Assembly: GCA_021209875.1 (NCBI GenBank)
Contig: JAGYVD010000010.1
Span: 3,193,732 to 3,257,731, forward strand
Direction: 5' to 3'
DNA: 64,000 nucleotides
From: Rosellinia necatrix
Taxonomy: Eukaryota > Ascomycota > Sordariomycetes > Xylariales > Xylariaceae
Part shown: piece after piece, positions 1 through 11,815 of the stretch
Numbering within the stretch: position 1 is the stretch's first letter
How the letters are laid out: every line of letters begins with the position of its first letter
Translations under genes and position numbers: made by a program
The notes under the pieces: generated by a model
What the model was told of the DNA's origin: nothing
Databases searched by the model: none
The model's input: the letters and a program-made list of their open reading frames with translations, nothing else

Positions 1-3000
1 TATTATATAAACTAATATTTTTTAATTAAGAGCAATAAATATTAATTTTTTATATTAAAACGTTTAGTTTTTTATAATTAACATATAAACATAATAATTT
101 GTTATTTTTTATATAAATAATATAAAACAGCTTAAAAAGCTAGTATAAGCTTTATAAATTTTTTGCTAAGTTGTTATAAATATATTTTTGCAGGTTTTAG
201 CTTTTTAAATAATATTTTATAAAAAACTATATTTTAATATTTTAAAGTGTTAATTTAAAATTAAGCAGTAATTTACTTTTAGTTTATATAAAAACAAGTT
301 GTTTAAAGCGGCTTTTAAAAAACATTTAAATATTTATAATAAGCTTTTAAAACAATTTATTGCAAATTTTTTTTAATTTTATTTTATTTTTAAATAATAG
401 TTTATTTTAAATTTTTATTATTTATTATTTATTATTTTATTAATTTTATATAACATAGTTATATTATAATATATTATATTATTTTATTATAACGTTATAT
501 TAAAAGCTACAAGTTTAATAATTATAATTTTTATTAATTAATGTTTATATTATTTAATAATATTTTGTTAAAATTAATAAAAGCTTTAAATGTTTTTTTT
601 AATAAAGTTTCTGTTTTAAGCTTAGTTTTTATTATTTTAAAAGCTAGTTTAATGTTTTAGTTTAATATTTTTTATTTTATATATCGCTTATATAGTTTTA
701 TTTTTGTTTAAAACACCTGCTAGTTTTAAAGTTTTAAAACTTATATTAAAATAGTTTTAAAAAATAAGAATTTTTAAGCTTGCGCTTTTAATAATTAAAA
801 TAGCTTTTAATTAAATAATTTTTGCTATATTTAATTTAAAATATTTTAAGTTTATAATCTTTTTTTATTATATTTAATTAAATTAATTATTTCTATGTTT
901 TTGTTTTTTTATTAATTAGTTTTTTTTAAGCAATATTTTTTAATGTTTAAAATATTTTAATAAGTTTTCTGTTTTATTTATTAAAATTTTAAAAACTTAA
1001 TATTTAAATTTTAGTCGCTTAAAAATAAATATTATTTATATAAAAATTTATTAGCATGTTATAATATTTATAATACTTTTTTTAATAATTACGTTATATT
1101 TTATATTAATAACTATTAAAAAACCTTTTATATAATCTTTTTTATATTTTAAAATATAATTTTAAAACTAAATCTATTTGTTAGGTTAAATTATTATTAT
1201 ATTTAATAATAATAACTAGTTTAAAACTTGTTATAATTTTAAGTTTTAAATATTTTATTACTTAAGCGGCAAAAATTACGCTAATTAAAATATATATATC
1301 TGCTTTTATATTAGTTAAAGCTTTAATAAATAATATAAATTTATTATTTATTATAATATAATTTATAAAAACAGGTTTTTTTTATTATGTTTTTAAAAAA
1401 TTAAACAAAATTTTTCTATATTATATTATATTAAATATTAATATTTTTATTTAAAAAAAGTCTAGTTATTTTAAGCTGTTTTTTTTTTTTTTTATTTACG
1501 TTTATTTTTTTATATAATCTGTTTTTATAGTTTTTATAAAAATAATATTAACGCATATATTATTTAATTAATTAAAATCGTTTTTATAAAAGCAATTATT
1601 ATTATAGTGTTTTTATTTATAATAAATAAAACATTGTTTTTAAAATAAAACTTTAAATTAGTCCAGTTTTAGTTTAATATAAATTTTTATTTTATTTTTT
1701 ATTTATTTAATAACTGTTATTTTTTATTGTTATTCTGTAATTAATAAATATTTTTAATTAAAAACTACTTCTAGCAGCTATAATTAAAACTTTTTCTAGC
1801 TTTTTATTTTTTTATATTTTATTTTTTTTAAAGCTTTATTTTAAACAAAATTCTTTTGCTATTAATAATTATATAACTATATATATTTATAATAAATAAA
1901 AAGTCTATTATATTATTATATAGCTTGTTTATATAAAATTTATTTAAACGTTTAAACAACTTGTTATATATATGCTGTTTAAAATTTTTTCAATTAACTT
2001 TTGTTATACCGGCCTAATAAATAAACTTAATATAAAATAAAATAAATTTAACGTTTATTATTATTTTTAAGTTTTAATATTTAATTTTAGCTTTTTATAT
2101 TTGTTAAAGTTATTATAAAATAAAAATAAATAGTCTAATATTTTTAATTAGTTTTTAATATTAGTTTATTATAATTATTAATAATAAACAGCATAAAATT
2201 TTTAAAAGCTTTACTTTTTATATAACTAATAATATAATTAATTTTTATAATTTATACTAAAAATAGTTATTATTTTTAATAAGTTTATTTTTAAAAATAT
2301 AAACTAATATTTAAATTTTACTTTTAACTTATTTTTTATTAGTTTTTTATTTATAAACATAAAAGTTTAACCGTTTTAAAAATTAATTTTAATTTTTTCT
2401 TTATATATTATAAGTTTAAAATTTTTAAGTTAAGTTTTAAAATAATTTTAAGCGATTATTAAGCCTGTTTAATTCAACAGATATTATAATAATCTAGTTT
2501 TTAAAATTTTAATTTTGTTGTTAGTTTTAATTAAAGCTTAGTTTAAGTCAGCTTTAATTTTTTGTTTTTAAGCTAAATTAAGTTATTTAATATATTATTT
2601 ATATAAAATTATTATAAATATTATTAATTATATTAGCAATATTTTTAAAATATTTTAAATAACGCTTATAAATAAAAATAATATTTAAACTTATAATATA
2701 TACTTTTAAAATAATTTTAAACTAGTTTTATAAACTATTAAAAATTTATAAAGCTGTTTTATAAAAAAAACACGCGATTTTTTTTATTTATTATTGCTAT
2801 AAAAACTATTTTTATTCATTTATTTATAATAAAATAAACAGCGTTAGTTTTTATTTATTTTATAATATTTTTATAAAGTTTTATAAAAGCTAGCTATATA
2901 TATGCTTTAATTATTACTGCTAGTAATACAACTTTAATATAAAAGTATTAATAAATTTGTTTTTCTGCTTTTTTATTTTTGTTATAGCTTTTATTTTTTT

Positions 3001-3379
3001 AGTCGGAGCGCTTAGCTGTATTAATATTATCAGCCTGCTTTAATAACTTTATAAACTTTAAAAACTAACGCTAAAATTTATAATAGTTATATTAAATATT
3101 ATTATATAAAGCTAGTTTATTTAAGTCGTTTTTTTTAAAACATATTTATTGTTTAGCTTTTGCTAAAAAAATTAAGTTATTTTTTTTTGCTATAACGTTT
3201 TAATAAATTAATTAATTAATTAATTATTTAATTAGTTAAACAAATTCAACGTTTTTTTAAACAATAAAAAATAAACTTTAATTTTATAATAGCTGTAATA
3301 ACAGCAGTTAAAACAGAGTCCAACTATACTTATATATTAAAAAAAAAAACTAAAGTTAAAAAAAAAAAAAAACTATATA
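1..3379. other. Eroded AT-rich DNA, no gene seen
   Basis: Almost pure A+T with scattered AGCT, ACG and GCT remnants and stops in all frames. No intact gene, RNA gene or clean tandem array was seen. It is not recognisably homologous to the A/B duplication that follows. The right end (about 3330-3372) is A-rich, with runs of 11-15 A. It is probably an old transposable element or duplicate erased by RIP-type mutation, but I cannot name it. Confidence 0.6.
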
Positions 3380-3547
3380 CAGGGCCGACAGCCAGAATTC
3401 CTACTTATATATACCACTAGCTATTCACTATATAACTGGCCTACCGCATTTACTACCTTGTATTTATACCCAGTTAGCCGGGGAACTAATCAGGGGCCGC
3501 CAGGCCACTTATTTGTCCAGCCAATCAGGGCTATTATGGCTGTGGGT
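3380..3547. other. GC-retaining island at left edge of copy A
   Basis: About 170 bp of ordinary base composition inside AT-only DNA, with intact CpG and CpA sites. It opens with CAGGGCCGACAGCCAG at 3380, and a similar CAGGGGCCGCCAGGCC lies at 3491 in the same orientation. CAGGG starts resemble hAT-type transposon ends, but no matching inverted end was found, so this is only a hint. It abuts the first 75-bp palindromic unit. Copy B has module M and an array at the equivalent place instead. No open frame of note. Confidence 0.5.
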
Positions 3548-3635
3548 CATGACATTCTGTTTATATATATTTTTTAAATCAGAGACTAGCTCTAGAATAT
3601 AAATATTTAAATATATTTAAGTATTTATTTTTTAT
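3548..3635. repeat. Single 75-bp palindromic unit (array 1)
   Basis: One unit of the dispersed palindromic satellite, with core AAATATTTAAATATATTTAA at about 3601-3620 and the palindrome running on to about 3627. The spacer (about 3570-3597) is less mutated than usual, reading AATCAGAGACTAGCTCTAGA. It marks the left boundary of copy A; four units stand here in copy B (31620-31895). Confidence 0.75.
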
Positions 3636-6600
3636 AGCGGTATTATAATTACTTATATTTTTATAAACTTTATATATTTTAATTAATATAATAAACTAAA
3701 TAATAGTTATTATAAATCTAATTATTTTATATTTTAAATAATAAACTTAATTATTAATAATAACCTGGCTTTTTATAATTTATTATTATATAATAATAAT
3801 ATTTAAAACATATTAAAGTTACAGCTAAAACTTTAAAATTTAATTATTAATTATTAGCACGTGTTATTTTAAAATAAAAACTAAAGCTTTTTTTAGTTAA
3901 CTAAAAATATTTTATATTTTTGCGTTAATTTATTATAATTATATAAAGCTATAATATTAACATTTATATTATATAATTAAAGTTTTTAAAGCTTTTTATT
4001 ATTATATATTATATTTATTATATTTTTTTGTTTATATATTTATATTATAAAATATATATTGCATGTTTTAATTAATTATGCCGCATAAAACTTAAAATAT
4101 ATTATTAAAAGTTTTTAATTTAAGCTGGCTTAATATAATATATTTAATTTTTTTTATATATTACTAGTTATAAAACAATAGATTATATATTTATTATTTA
4201 ATATATAAAATTTTTATAAATTATTATGTTTTATTAATAATATAGTTTTTATATTTATTTATAATAATTAATTAATATTTTATAACGTTTATTTAAACTA
4301 AAGCTAAAACAAGCTTATAATAAATAAAACTTTATATTAAAACAGCAGGTCTGCTTTTATATTTATAATATATTATTTTATATAAATATATTAAAATATT
4401 TTAAAAATATTTTAAAAGCTATATAATAAATATAAGTTTTATTATTTTATTAATTTAATTATTATTTTATAAAAACATAATATTAAAAATATAACCGTAA
4501 GCAATTTTTTAAAAAACGTTTTTAAATTTTATAATAAATATTTGTTTTGTTTAAACTTAAAACAGTTTTATTTAAATATTATTTAAGTTAATTTTAGCTT
4601 TTAAAATATATTATATATTATTAAACTTAATAATCTAGCTTTTATTATTTTTTATTTTTACGTTGTTTTATAATTTAAAATATTTTATTAATATAATTTA
4701 AAATATAAACTATACATTTTAAAAGTTTATATTAAAATATTATTTAATTAATTTGTTTTATAATATTAATATATTAAACTTAAGTAATAAACACGCAGGT
4801 TTATAGTTTAAAAAGCTTATATTATATTAAATTAAAGCTTATAATTTATATAAGCAGTATTTTTATATATTAAATAACTATTTGTTTTTTTTTAACGCTT
4901 AATTTTTTAAGCTAATAGTTTTTAGTTTTAATTTTATATATACGTTTTATTAAAATAATACTTGCTTATTTATATATAAAAGCTAATTAATATAATATAT
5001 ATATTATAAGCTTTTAAAACTAAAAAAAACAAGTTTATAATATACTAGCTAGCATATTATTAATTATTATATTATTTAATTATAACGTCTGTTATAAATA
5101 CTATATTTTATAGTTTTATATTATATTTATCGACTTTTTTTTTAATATATATAAACTATTTAATTATTTATATTAAATAATTATATAATATATAACTTTT
5201 TTTTTATATTAATAAAATATTTTAATATACTAGTATTAATATATGCTATTTGATTTTAAAATTTATTAAAAAACTTGTAATTTTTGCTTTATTTAATTTT
5301 AACGTGTTTTAAAAACAATTTTATATAAGTTAATATTTAAAATATATATATATAAACTAATTTTTATTTATTTTGTTTGTTTTATATATATTAATAGTAT
5401 ATTTTTAAGCAGCTGTAGCTATAAAATTAAAATTTAACTAAGTTTTATATAACAGCTATAAAAACTATACTATAGCTTTAGTTTTTAATAAATAATAAAA
5501 AATATAAAAAATATAGCTGTTAAATAATATATTTTTTAATATATATTTTAGCTTATTAATATTATATTTAAATATATTTTGTTATTATTTTTATATTGCG
5601 TAAAAGCTATAAAAGCTATAAACAGCTTTATAAAAACGCAATTTAAAGCGTTATAAAAGCTAACGCGTTTTATAAATTAATATTATAAAAAAATCTTGGG
5701 CAGATAATTAATTATATATAATTATTAAAATTTTATGCTAATATTTAAAAGTTATATAATAAAACTTTTAAGCTTATATTTTAAATTATTATTTATATAT
5801 ATAATTATAATTTTATAAAGTTTATAAATTATTTTTAAAAAATCAGCTTTATATATGCTATTATTAATAATATATTATATTAAAGTTAATTTAATATTAT
5901 TTATAACTAGTTTTAAATTTTTATTTTTTTAATATAATTATATTATATATTAAAATATTTTAAAAACTAAATAAAAATAAAATATAATTAATTTTAAAAA
6001 TAAACGATAAGCTATATTAATATTATATTTTATTATTATTAATTTAAGCTTAATAATAAAAACTAAAACATATTTTATTTAAAAACAACGTTTATATAAA
6101 TATTTATTATTTTTAGTTATTATATATATAAATTATATTAAATAGTATAAGCAGTAGTTTTTTATAGTTAAGCAAAACTTTTATTTATTAATATATAAAT
6201 ATATAAGCCGTTTAATAAGCTGCTGCTAATAATAATAATATATTTTATATTTTAATAAATAATTAAATAAAATATTATAAAGCTTATATTAGTTTTTATA
6301 TTTTTATAACGTTAAATTTTAAATATTTTAAGTTTTTTATATATAAACATTAAAACGTAGTAATTTTTAATTTAATTTTTTAATTTTATTTACTACTGTT
6401 TAAGCTTTTTAACTTGTTTTTATATTAAAATTATTTTAAAAATAAAACTTTTATAGCTAAACTTTTAAAAAAAGCTTTTTTATTTATTGTTTTTATTTGT
6501 TTTAAATTTAATAAAGCTTAGCTTAAACAGTATATGTTTAAAACATGTGTAATTATTTATACTAGCTGTAATATATAAATTATTAACTAGCCGCTTTATA

Positions 6601-7418
6601 TTTATTTAAGCTTTATAAATTTTATTTAGTATTTTATAATAACTTTTTAAAATAATAAAATATATATATATTTAAAACAGCTTTTAGCTAGTTTTATATA
6701 AAGCTTAATTTTTATATTTATATTTTATGCTTTTATTTTGATATATATTTTAAAGCAGCAGATTTTTATTTTTAATTATTAATATTTTAGTATAAATCGA
6801 TTTATTTAATATTATAATAAACTAGCTAGCTGCACCAGCTAAAAATTTTAAAGTTTTTTATTGTTAAATAGTTTATAAAAAGCAGCTTAAACAAGCTTTA
6901 AAACTTATTTTATAAAAAAATATATAAAATAATAAACTAAAAATAAAAAACAATTATATAATAAATTTAAATAAAATTAATTATATTAAAAATAATATTA
7001 TTAAAAACAGTATTAATATAAACGAAAATAATAAAAACGTTTAAAACATTAATATAAATTATTTATTTAAATAACGCTTTTAATATATATTAAACTAATT
7101 ATATTTGTTTTATATTTAAATATTTTAAATAAAGCTTAATATAAAAAATAACTATTTAAATATTTAATAGTTTTAGAAGCACTTTTTAATAAAAGCAAAT
7201 ATTTAGCTATGTTATAATATATATATTTTTTTTCTAGTTCCAGCTTAAATTTTTTTTTTTATTTTTATTACAAGTTTTTTTTAAACATTATTTTTAAATA
7301 TTTGCTTTTTATTGCCGGTTATTACGTTTTATTTTTATAAAGTTAATACGTTTATATAAATCGCCGACTATTTATATTTATTTACGCGGGGCTTATTATA
7401 AGCGGGAACCCTGAAGCT

Positions 7419-7630
7419 GTCTGTGAGAGGTGCACCATGGGGGTGTAAAGTGTATATTATAAAAGATGAAGATCTAGCAAATCTGGGCTAAGCTAAAGTT
7501 TACCTAGGTGTGGGCTAGGGCCCACATACATGGGGCCAGGCCCAATTAGGTTGTGCCTGTGGCCACGGGCCACAGCACCCCAAGCGAGGGGCTTATGTAA
7601 GCGCTCCCTCTACGCGCGCGTATCAGTCTG
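7419..7630. repeat. GTCTG target-site duplication flanking the insertion
   Basis: GTCTG occurs at 7419-7423 and 7626-7630, immediately outside the 202-bp element. Copy B has the site once, as GTCCG. The pre-insertion site can therefore be read directly. Confidence 0.75.
7424..7625. mobile_element. 202-bp unmutated insertion (MITE- or SINE-like)
   Basis: GC-rich DNA with intact CpG sites, absent from copy B, where the flanks are joined (GCTGTCCGCTTTAAAACAG near 35705). It is bounded by a direct repeat GTCTG (7419-7423 and 7626-7630), a 5-bp target duplication. The ends TGAGAGGTGC and TGATACGCGC (reverse complement of the right end) agree at 7 of 10 positions. Inside are two perfect hairpins: GTGGGC/GCCCAC (7510-7525, loop TAGG) and TGTGGCC/GGCCACA (7558-7574, loop ACG). 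No coding frame and no poly-A tail. Its lack of mutation suggests arrival after RIP of the duplication, or that it is too short or too unique to be recognised. Confidence 0.75.
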
Positions 7631-7643
7631 CTTTAAAGCAGAC
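7626..7643. other. 18-bp perfect palindrome at the insertion target
   Basis: GTCTGCTTTAAAGCAGAC is a perfect inverted repeat and its first five bases are the duplicated target. A related arm, CTGCTTTAAACAG, follows near 7672. In copy B the palindrome has decayed to GTCCGCTTTAAAACAGAT. Confidence 0.8.
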
Positions 7644-8020
7644 AAAAATATTTAATATAACAAAAACAGGGCTGCTTTAAACAGATAGAACATACAGGTT
7701 GTTTTAGCAGGTTTATTTAGCAACCCGTGGCTAAAGTAGTATTTTAAACACGATAATTAAAACGTCTTTTTTTTTTATAATTATAATAATACTGTTAATA
7801 TAAAAGCTAATAATATTTGCAAAACCAAAGTTAAATATAAAATATATATATTATATAATATAAAGCTGTATAAAATTAATTATTTTAAACGTATATAAAG
7901 CTGGCTAGTATAAATATTCCGATTTTAATTAATTAAAAATCTGCATTATTTTATAAATATATATTATAAGTTATATAATATGTTGTTAGATTTTTATATA
8001 GTAGCCCGTTATAAGCGGAG

Positions 8021-8142
8021 CTTAAAAAAACAAATATTTAAACATGTTTAAATATTTATTTTTTAAAGCCGGTTTATAATTTAAAAAGTTATATAAAAAT
8101 AAAATATAAATATTTAAACATGTTTAAATATTTGTTTTTTTA
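8021..8142. repeat. Palindromic array 2 of copy A (2 cores)
   Basis: Two cores, AAATATTTAAACATGTTTAA and its continuation, at about 8033 and 8109, separated by an AAAGCCGGTTTATAATTTAA spacer. Copy B has four cores here (36105-36362). Confidence 0.85.
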
Positions 8143-9825
8143 AATTAACGTTTTTGCGCTGTTTTTTTATTATATAAAGTTATTAATATATATTTATATT
8201 TAGCTTCTGTTTTATTAATAGATTTTTAAGTATATTAAAACTAAACTTTTTATAAAAAAGCTTTTATAATTTTGTAGTTATTAGAGTTAATCGATATATT
8301 TTATATTAACTAGCAGACTAGCAAAAAAATTAAATATTTTTAAGCGTTTTATGTTTAAGTAAATATTAATAGTATTTAAAGCTGTTAAAAGCTAAAGTTT
8401 AAAAAGCTAAAATATATTAAAAACATTTAGCATTATAATATTAATAGAAATATAATTAATTATTAATAAATATTTTAAATATTTTTATATAAAAATAAAA
8501 CTAAGCAAATAAAAAAATATTATAAATAAACTTTATAAATAAATGCTATAAAAATTAAGTCTGTGCTTTTATTTTTATTAGTTTTAGTATTAAAAACGTT
8601 TTAGCTTTAAAACTTTTAGTTATTTATAACTTTAGCTATTTTATTTATAAAGCTTAATATAAGTTATTAATTTTAAAATATACGTAAAAATAAAAAAGCT
8701 TGGTTATATAGCTTTAGCTAAAATAATAGCTGCAGAAACAATTTTTAAAACAGCAAAAAATATAGTTAATAAAAAAAATACTGTTTAAATTATTACAGCT
8801 AAATAAATCAGCTTTTAAATTTTTAAGCTTACTGTTTAAATAAAGTTTAACAACAGCATAAACAAATATAACGTTTTTAAAAGCAAAATCTAAGTTTTTA
8901 AAAAAGCTTATTTTATATTAATTTTAAAAATATAAATTATTTTAAATAAAAGCTTTTAATTTTAAAAAATATAAAATATATGCTTGATTATATTTATAGT
9001 TTAATCAGGTTTATTAAAGTTAGCAAATTATTTTTTTTATTTAAATTAAACATTTTATGTATTAATTAAATATTTGTTGTTATAAAAGCTAAAAACTGAT
9101 TATTATTTAATAATAGCAGTAATAATATAAAAAATAAAGATATTATATAATATATTGCTAAAAAGTATAATAATATAAATAATAAAAAGCTTGTGCGATT
9201 AAAATATATAAAAGCTAAAAAACGCAAAAATAAATATATTAAAATTATATATATTATAATAAACAGTTTAACTACTAATATTATTAATATAAAAAACGCT
9301 GCTAACTATTTAAATATAAATTAAAAAAACTTTTTAATTATATTTAATTAACAGGCCTAATATAATATTTATTAGCTTGTTAATAAGTAGTAATACTTTT
9401 AAAAATAAATATTTAAGCTTTTTATTAATTTTTAGCGCTTATATATAAATATAGTAGAACTGCTGCATAAAACTACGGCTTTTTTTTTTTTTGCTTTTTT
9501 TGCTAATAAATATAGTACTAGCAAAACTATTATTTATATTAGCACTATATTTTTATTTTATAAAAAGTTTTTAATAAATGTTTTAATAATATAAAAATCT
9601 ACTCCTTAAATTTAATTATTACTTTTTATTAATTATTATTTAAATATATAACGCGATCTAGCGCTTTTTTAAATATTTTTATGTTTATTTAGTATTTAAA
9701 AAATAAATTAATCCGCGACTATATTAAAAATTAATTATTTTTAATATATTTAATTTTAAAAGTTTATAATATAGCTTTAAAAACGTTTTAATAACTTAGC
9801 AGTAAATGTTTTTATAAATTTATTT
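8143..9825. other. Eroded block between arrays 2 and 3
   Basis: Matches 36363-38044. A/T-only remnants with scattered AGCT, GCAG and CGCG. No intact frame, RNA gene or tandem array seen. Confidence 0.6.
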
Positions 9826-10095
9826 TAAAAATAAATATTTAAATACGTTTAAATATATATATTCTATTTTTATATATATTTTAAATTATAAACCCGCTTT
9901 AAAAATAAATATTTAAACATGTTTAAATATTTATATTCTATTTTATATATATTTTAAGTTATAAACTAGTTTTAAAAATAAATATTTAAATATATTTAAA
10001 TATTTGTATTTTATTTTATATATATTTTAAATTATAAACTAGTTTTAAAAGCAAATATTTAAATATATTTAAATATTTATTTTTATTTATATAAC
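9826..10095. repeat. Palindromic array 3 of copy A (4 cores)
   Basis: Four cores at roughly 9836, 9908, 9983 and 10057, with spacers based on TATATATTTTAAGTTATAAA. Four cores also in copy B (38045-38310). Confidence 0.85.
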
Positions 10096-11694
10096 TTAAC
10101 TATTTATATTAACTTTAATAATAAATAAAAAAATTGTAATTGTTATATCTATGCAAATATTTGCTACTTGCTATTATAAAAAAACCTGTAAATATATTTA
10201 AAATTTTAGTAAAAAAAACAAAAAAAAACTCAGCATATTAAATAAAAATAACAAACCTGCACAAAAGCTTTTAAAAAATAACGCCTAATATAATAATAAA
10301 ATCACGTTTATAACTATATTAAATTAGTATTATTTCGGTGTTTTAGTTATAAATAAAGCTTATATTAATAAAAACTTAAAAAATATAACTTATTAAATTA
10401 TAAAGTTAATTAAACGCAACTGTTTTATATTATGTTTTGCGATTTTTTTTATAAACTATTTAAAAAACATGTTTAAATATTTACAGTTTAGTTTTAGCTA
10501 GCTATTTTACTTCTTAAAGCTGCTTCCGATATATAACTGTTTAAATTTATATAAGCTAACTTTTAAACCTAACAGTTTTATCAGCAGTTTTTTATTTATC
10601 AGCATAAATAATTAAACGTATTTAATAACAGCAGAAATAAAACTAATAATTAAATATAATAAAAATAAAACTACGTTAATAAATAAATTATTTGCTGCTG
10701 CTTATAAAAACTTATATTAATAATAAATATTATTACTTGTTTTTTTTTAACTTATAGCCCAGCAGTATAAATAAAGTTTTAACTTGGGCTGTATTATAAT
10801 TAATATTATATATAAACAAGTTTTTTTCCGGCATAATATAAGTATAGCTATTTATAATTTAAACAGTAATTTAATTATATTAAATAATAATTTTTTAAAA
10901 GCTAAGTTTATTATAGTTTAAATTAAGCTTAGCAGTAATAACATTAATATTTATAGTTTTTAAAATTATAAATATAAACTTAAGCTTTATATTATATTAT
11001 TAAATAAAAAAAACTAATTTATACCCGGTTATATTAAATAAAGCTATATATAAAAAAACTTAAAAAAGCTAAATAATAACGAAATAATATTTATTAATTT
11101 TAGTATGTAATAAAAACTAAATATTTTTGTTTTTAATTAAAATAACAAAAAAACGCTCCGTTTTAAAAAAAAGCTTAATATAATAATTAAGCGTTAATAG
11201 CGCTAAAAAAAAAACTTTATTAAAAATAAAGCTAGATTTAATAAAAATAAATCTTATTTAAGTTTAAAATTTAATTTTAAATATAACTTATATAAAAACA
11301 AGTATTTTAAATCTAATTTTAATTTTAACTTTAATTTTGATTTTAATTCTAATAAAAGCGTAAAAAAACTAATTAAGCTAGGCGTGTAGCAGTAAATGTT
11401 TAAAAAGTTTAGGACTTTATTACTAAAATAAAAACAATAATATTAATTATATATTTAAAATAACTAAAAAAAATAAACATGTAGTTATATTAAAAAATAA
11501 TATAAGCTAATATAAATATTTTATAACTTGCAGCGCTTTTTTAGCCTACTTTATAATATAAATTATAAAATATATATAAGCTTTAAAAAGCTTTAATAGC
11601 CTGTTTAATCGCGTTATTATTATAGTTAAATCGCTATAATTACAGCAGTAAATATTTTTATATATTAAGTAAATATATAAAGTAGTTAGCATAT
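10096..11694. other. Eroded block between arrays 3 and 4
   Basis: Matches 38311-39910. Contains a short imperfect hexamer run of the type TTTTAATTTTAACTTTAA (about 11310-11350), clearer in copy B as AACTCTAACTCTAACT (39535-39570). No intact gene seen. Confidence 0.6.
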
Positions 11695-11815
11695 CTAAAA
11701 TATAAATATTTAAATATATTTAAGTATTTATATTTTACCCCTATATATTTCCTAATTTATAAACTAGCTTTAAAAAGCAAATATTTAAACGGGTTTAAAT
11801 ATTTGTTTTTTGTTT
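11695..11815. repeat. Palindromic array 4 of copy A (2 cores)
   Basis: Cores at about 11705 and 11780; the second has the GC-richer centre TTAAACGGGTTTAA. Three cores at the equivalent site in copy B. Confidence 0.85.

Larger units (their letters stand above)
3636..8020. other. Longest array-free block of copy A
   Basis: About 4.4 kb matching 31901-36104, with no palindromic units inside. No intact gene; stops in all frames. Stretches such as 4690-5080 have plus-strand frames whose stops are all TAA or TAG, but these are not distinguishable from composition. GC is better preserved around 7381-7745, flanking the 202-bp insertion. Possibly an erased transposable element; not identified. Confidence 0.6.
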
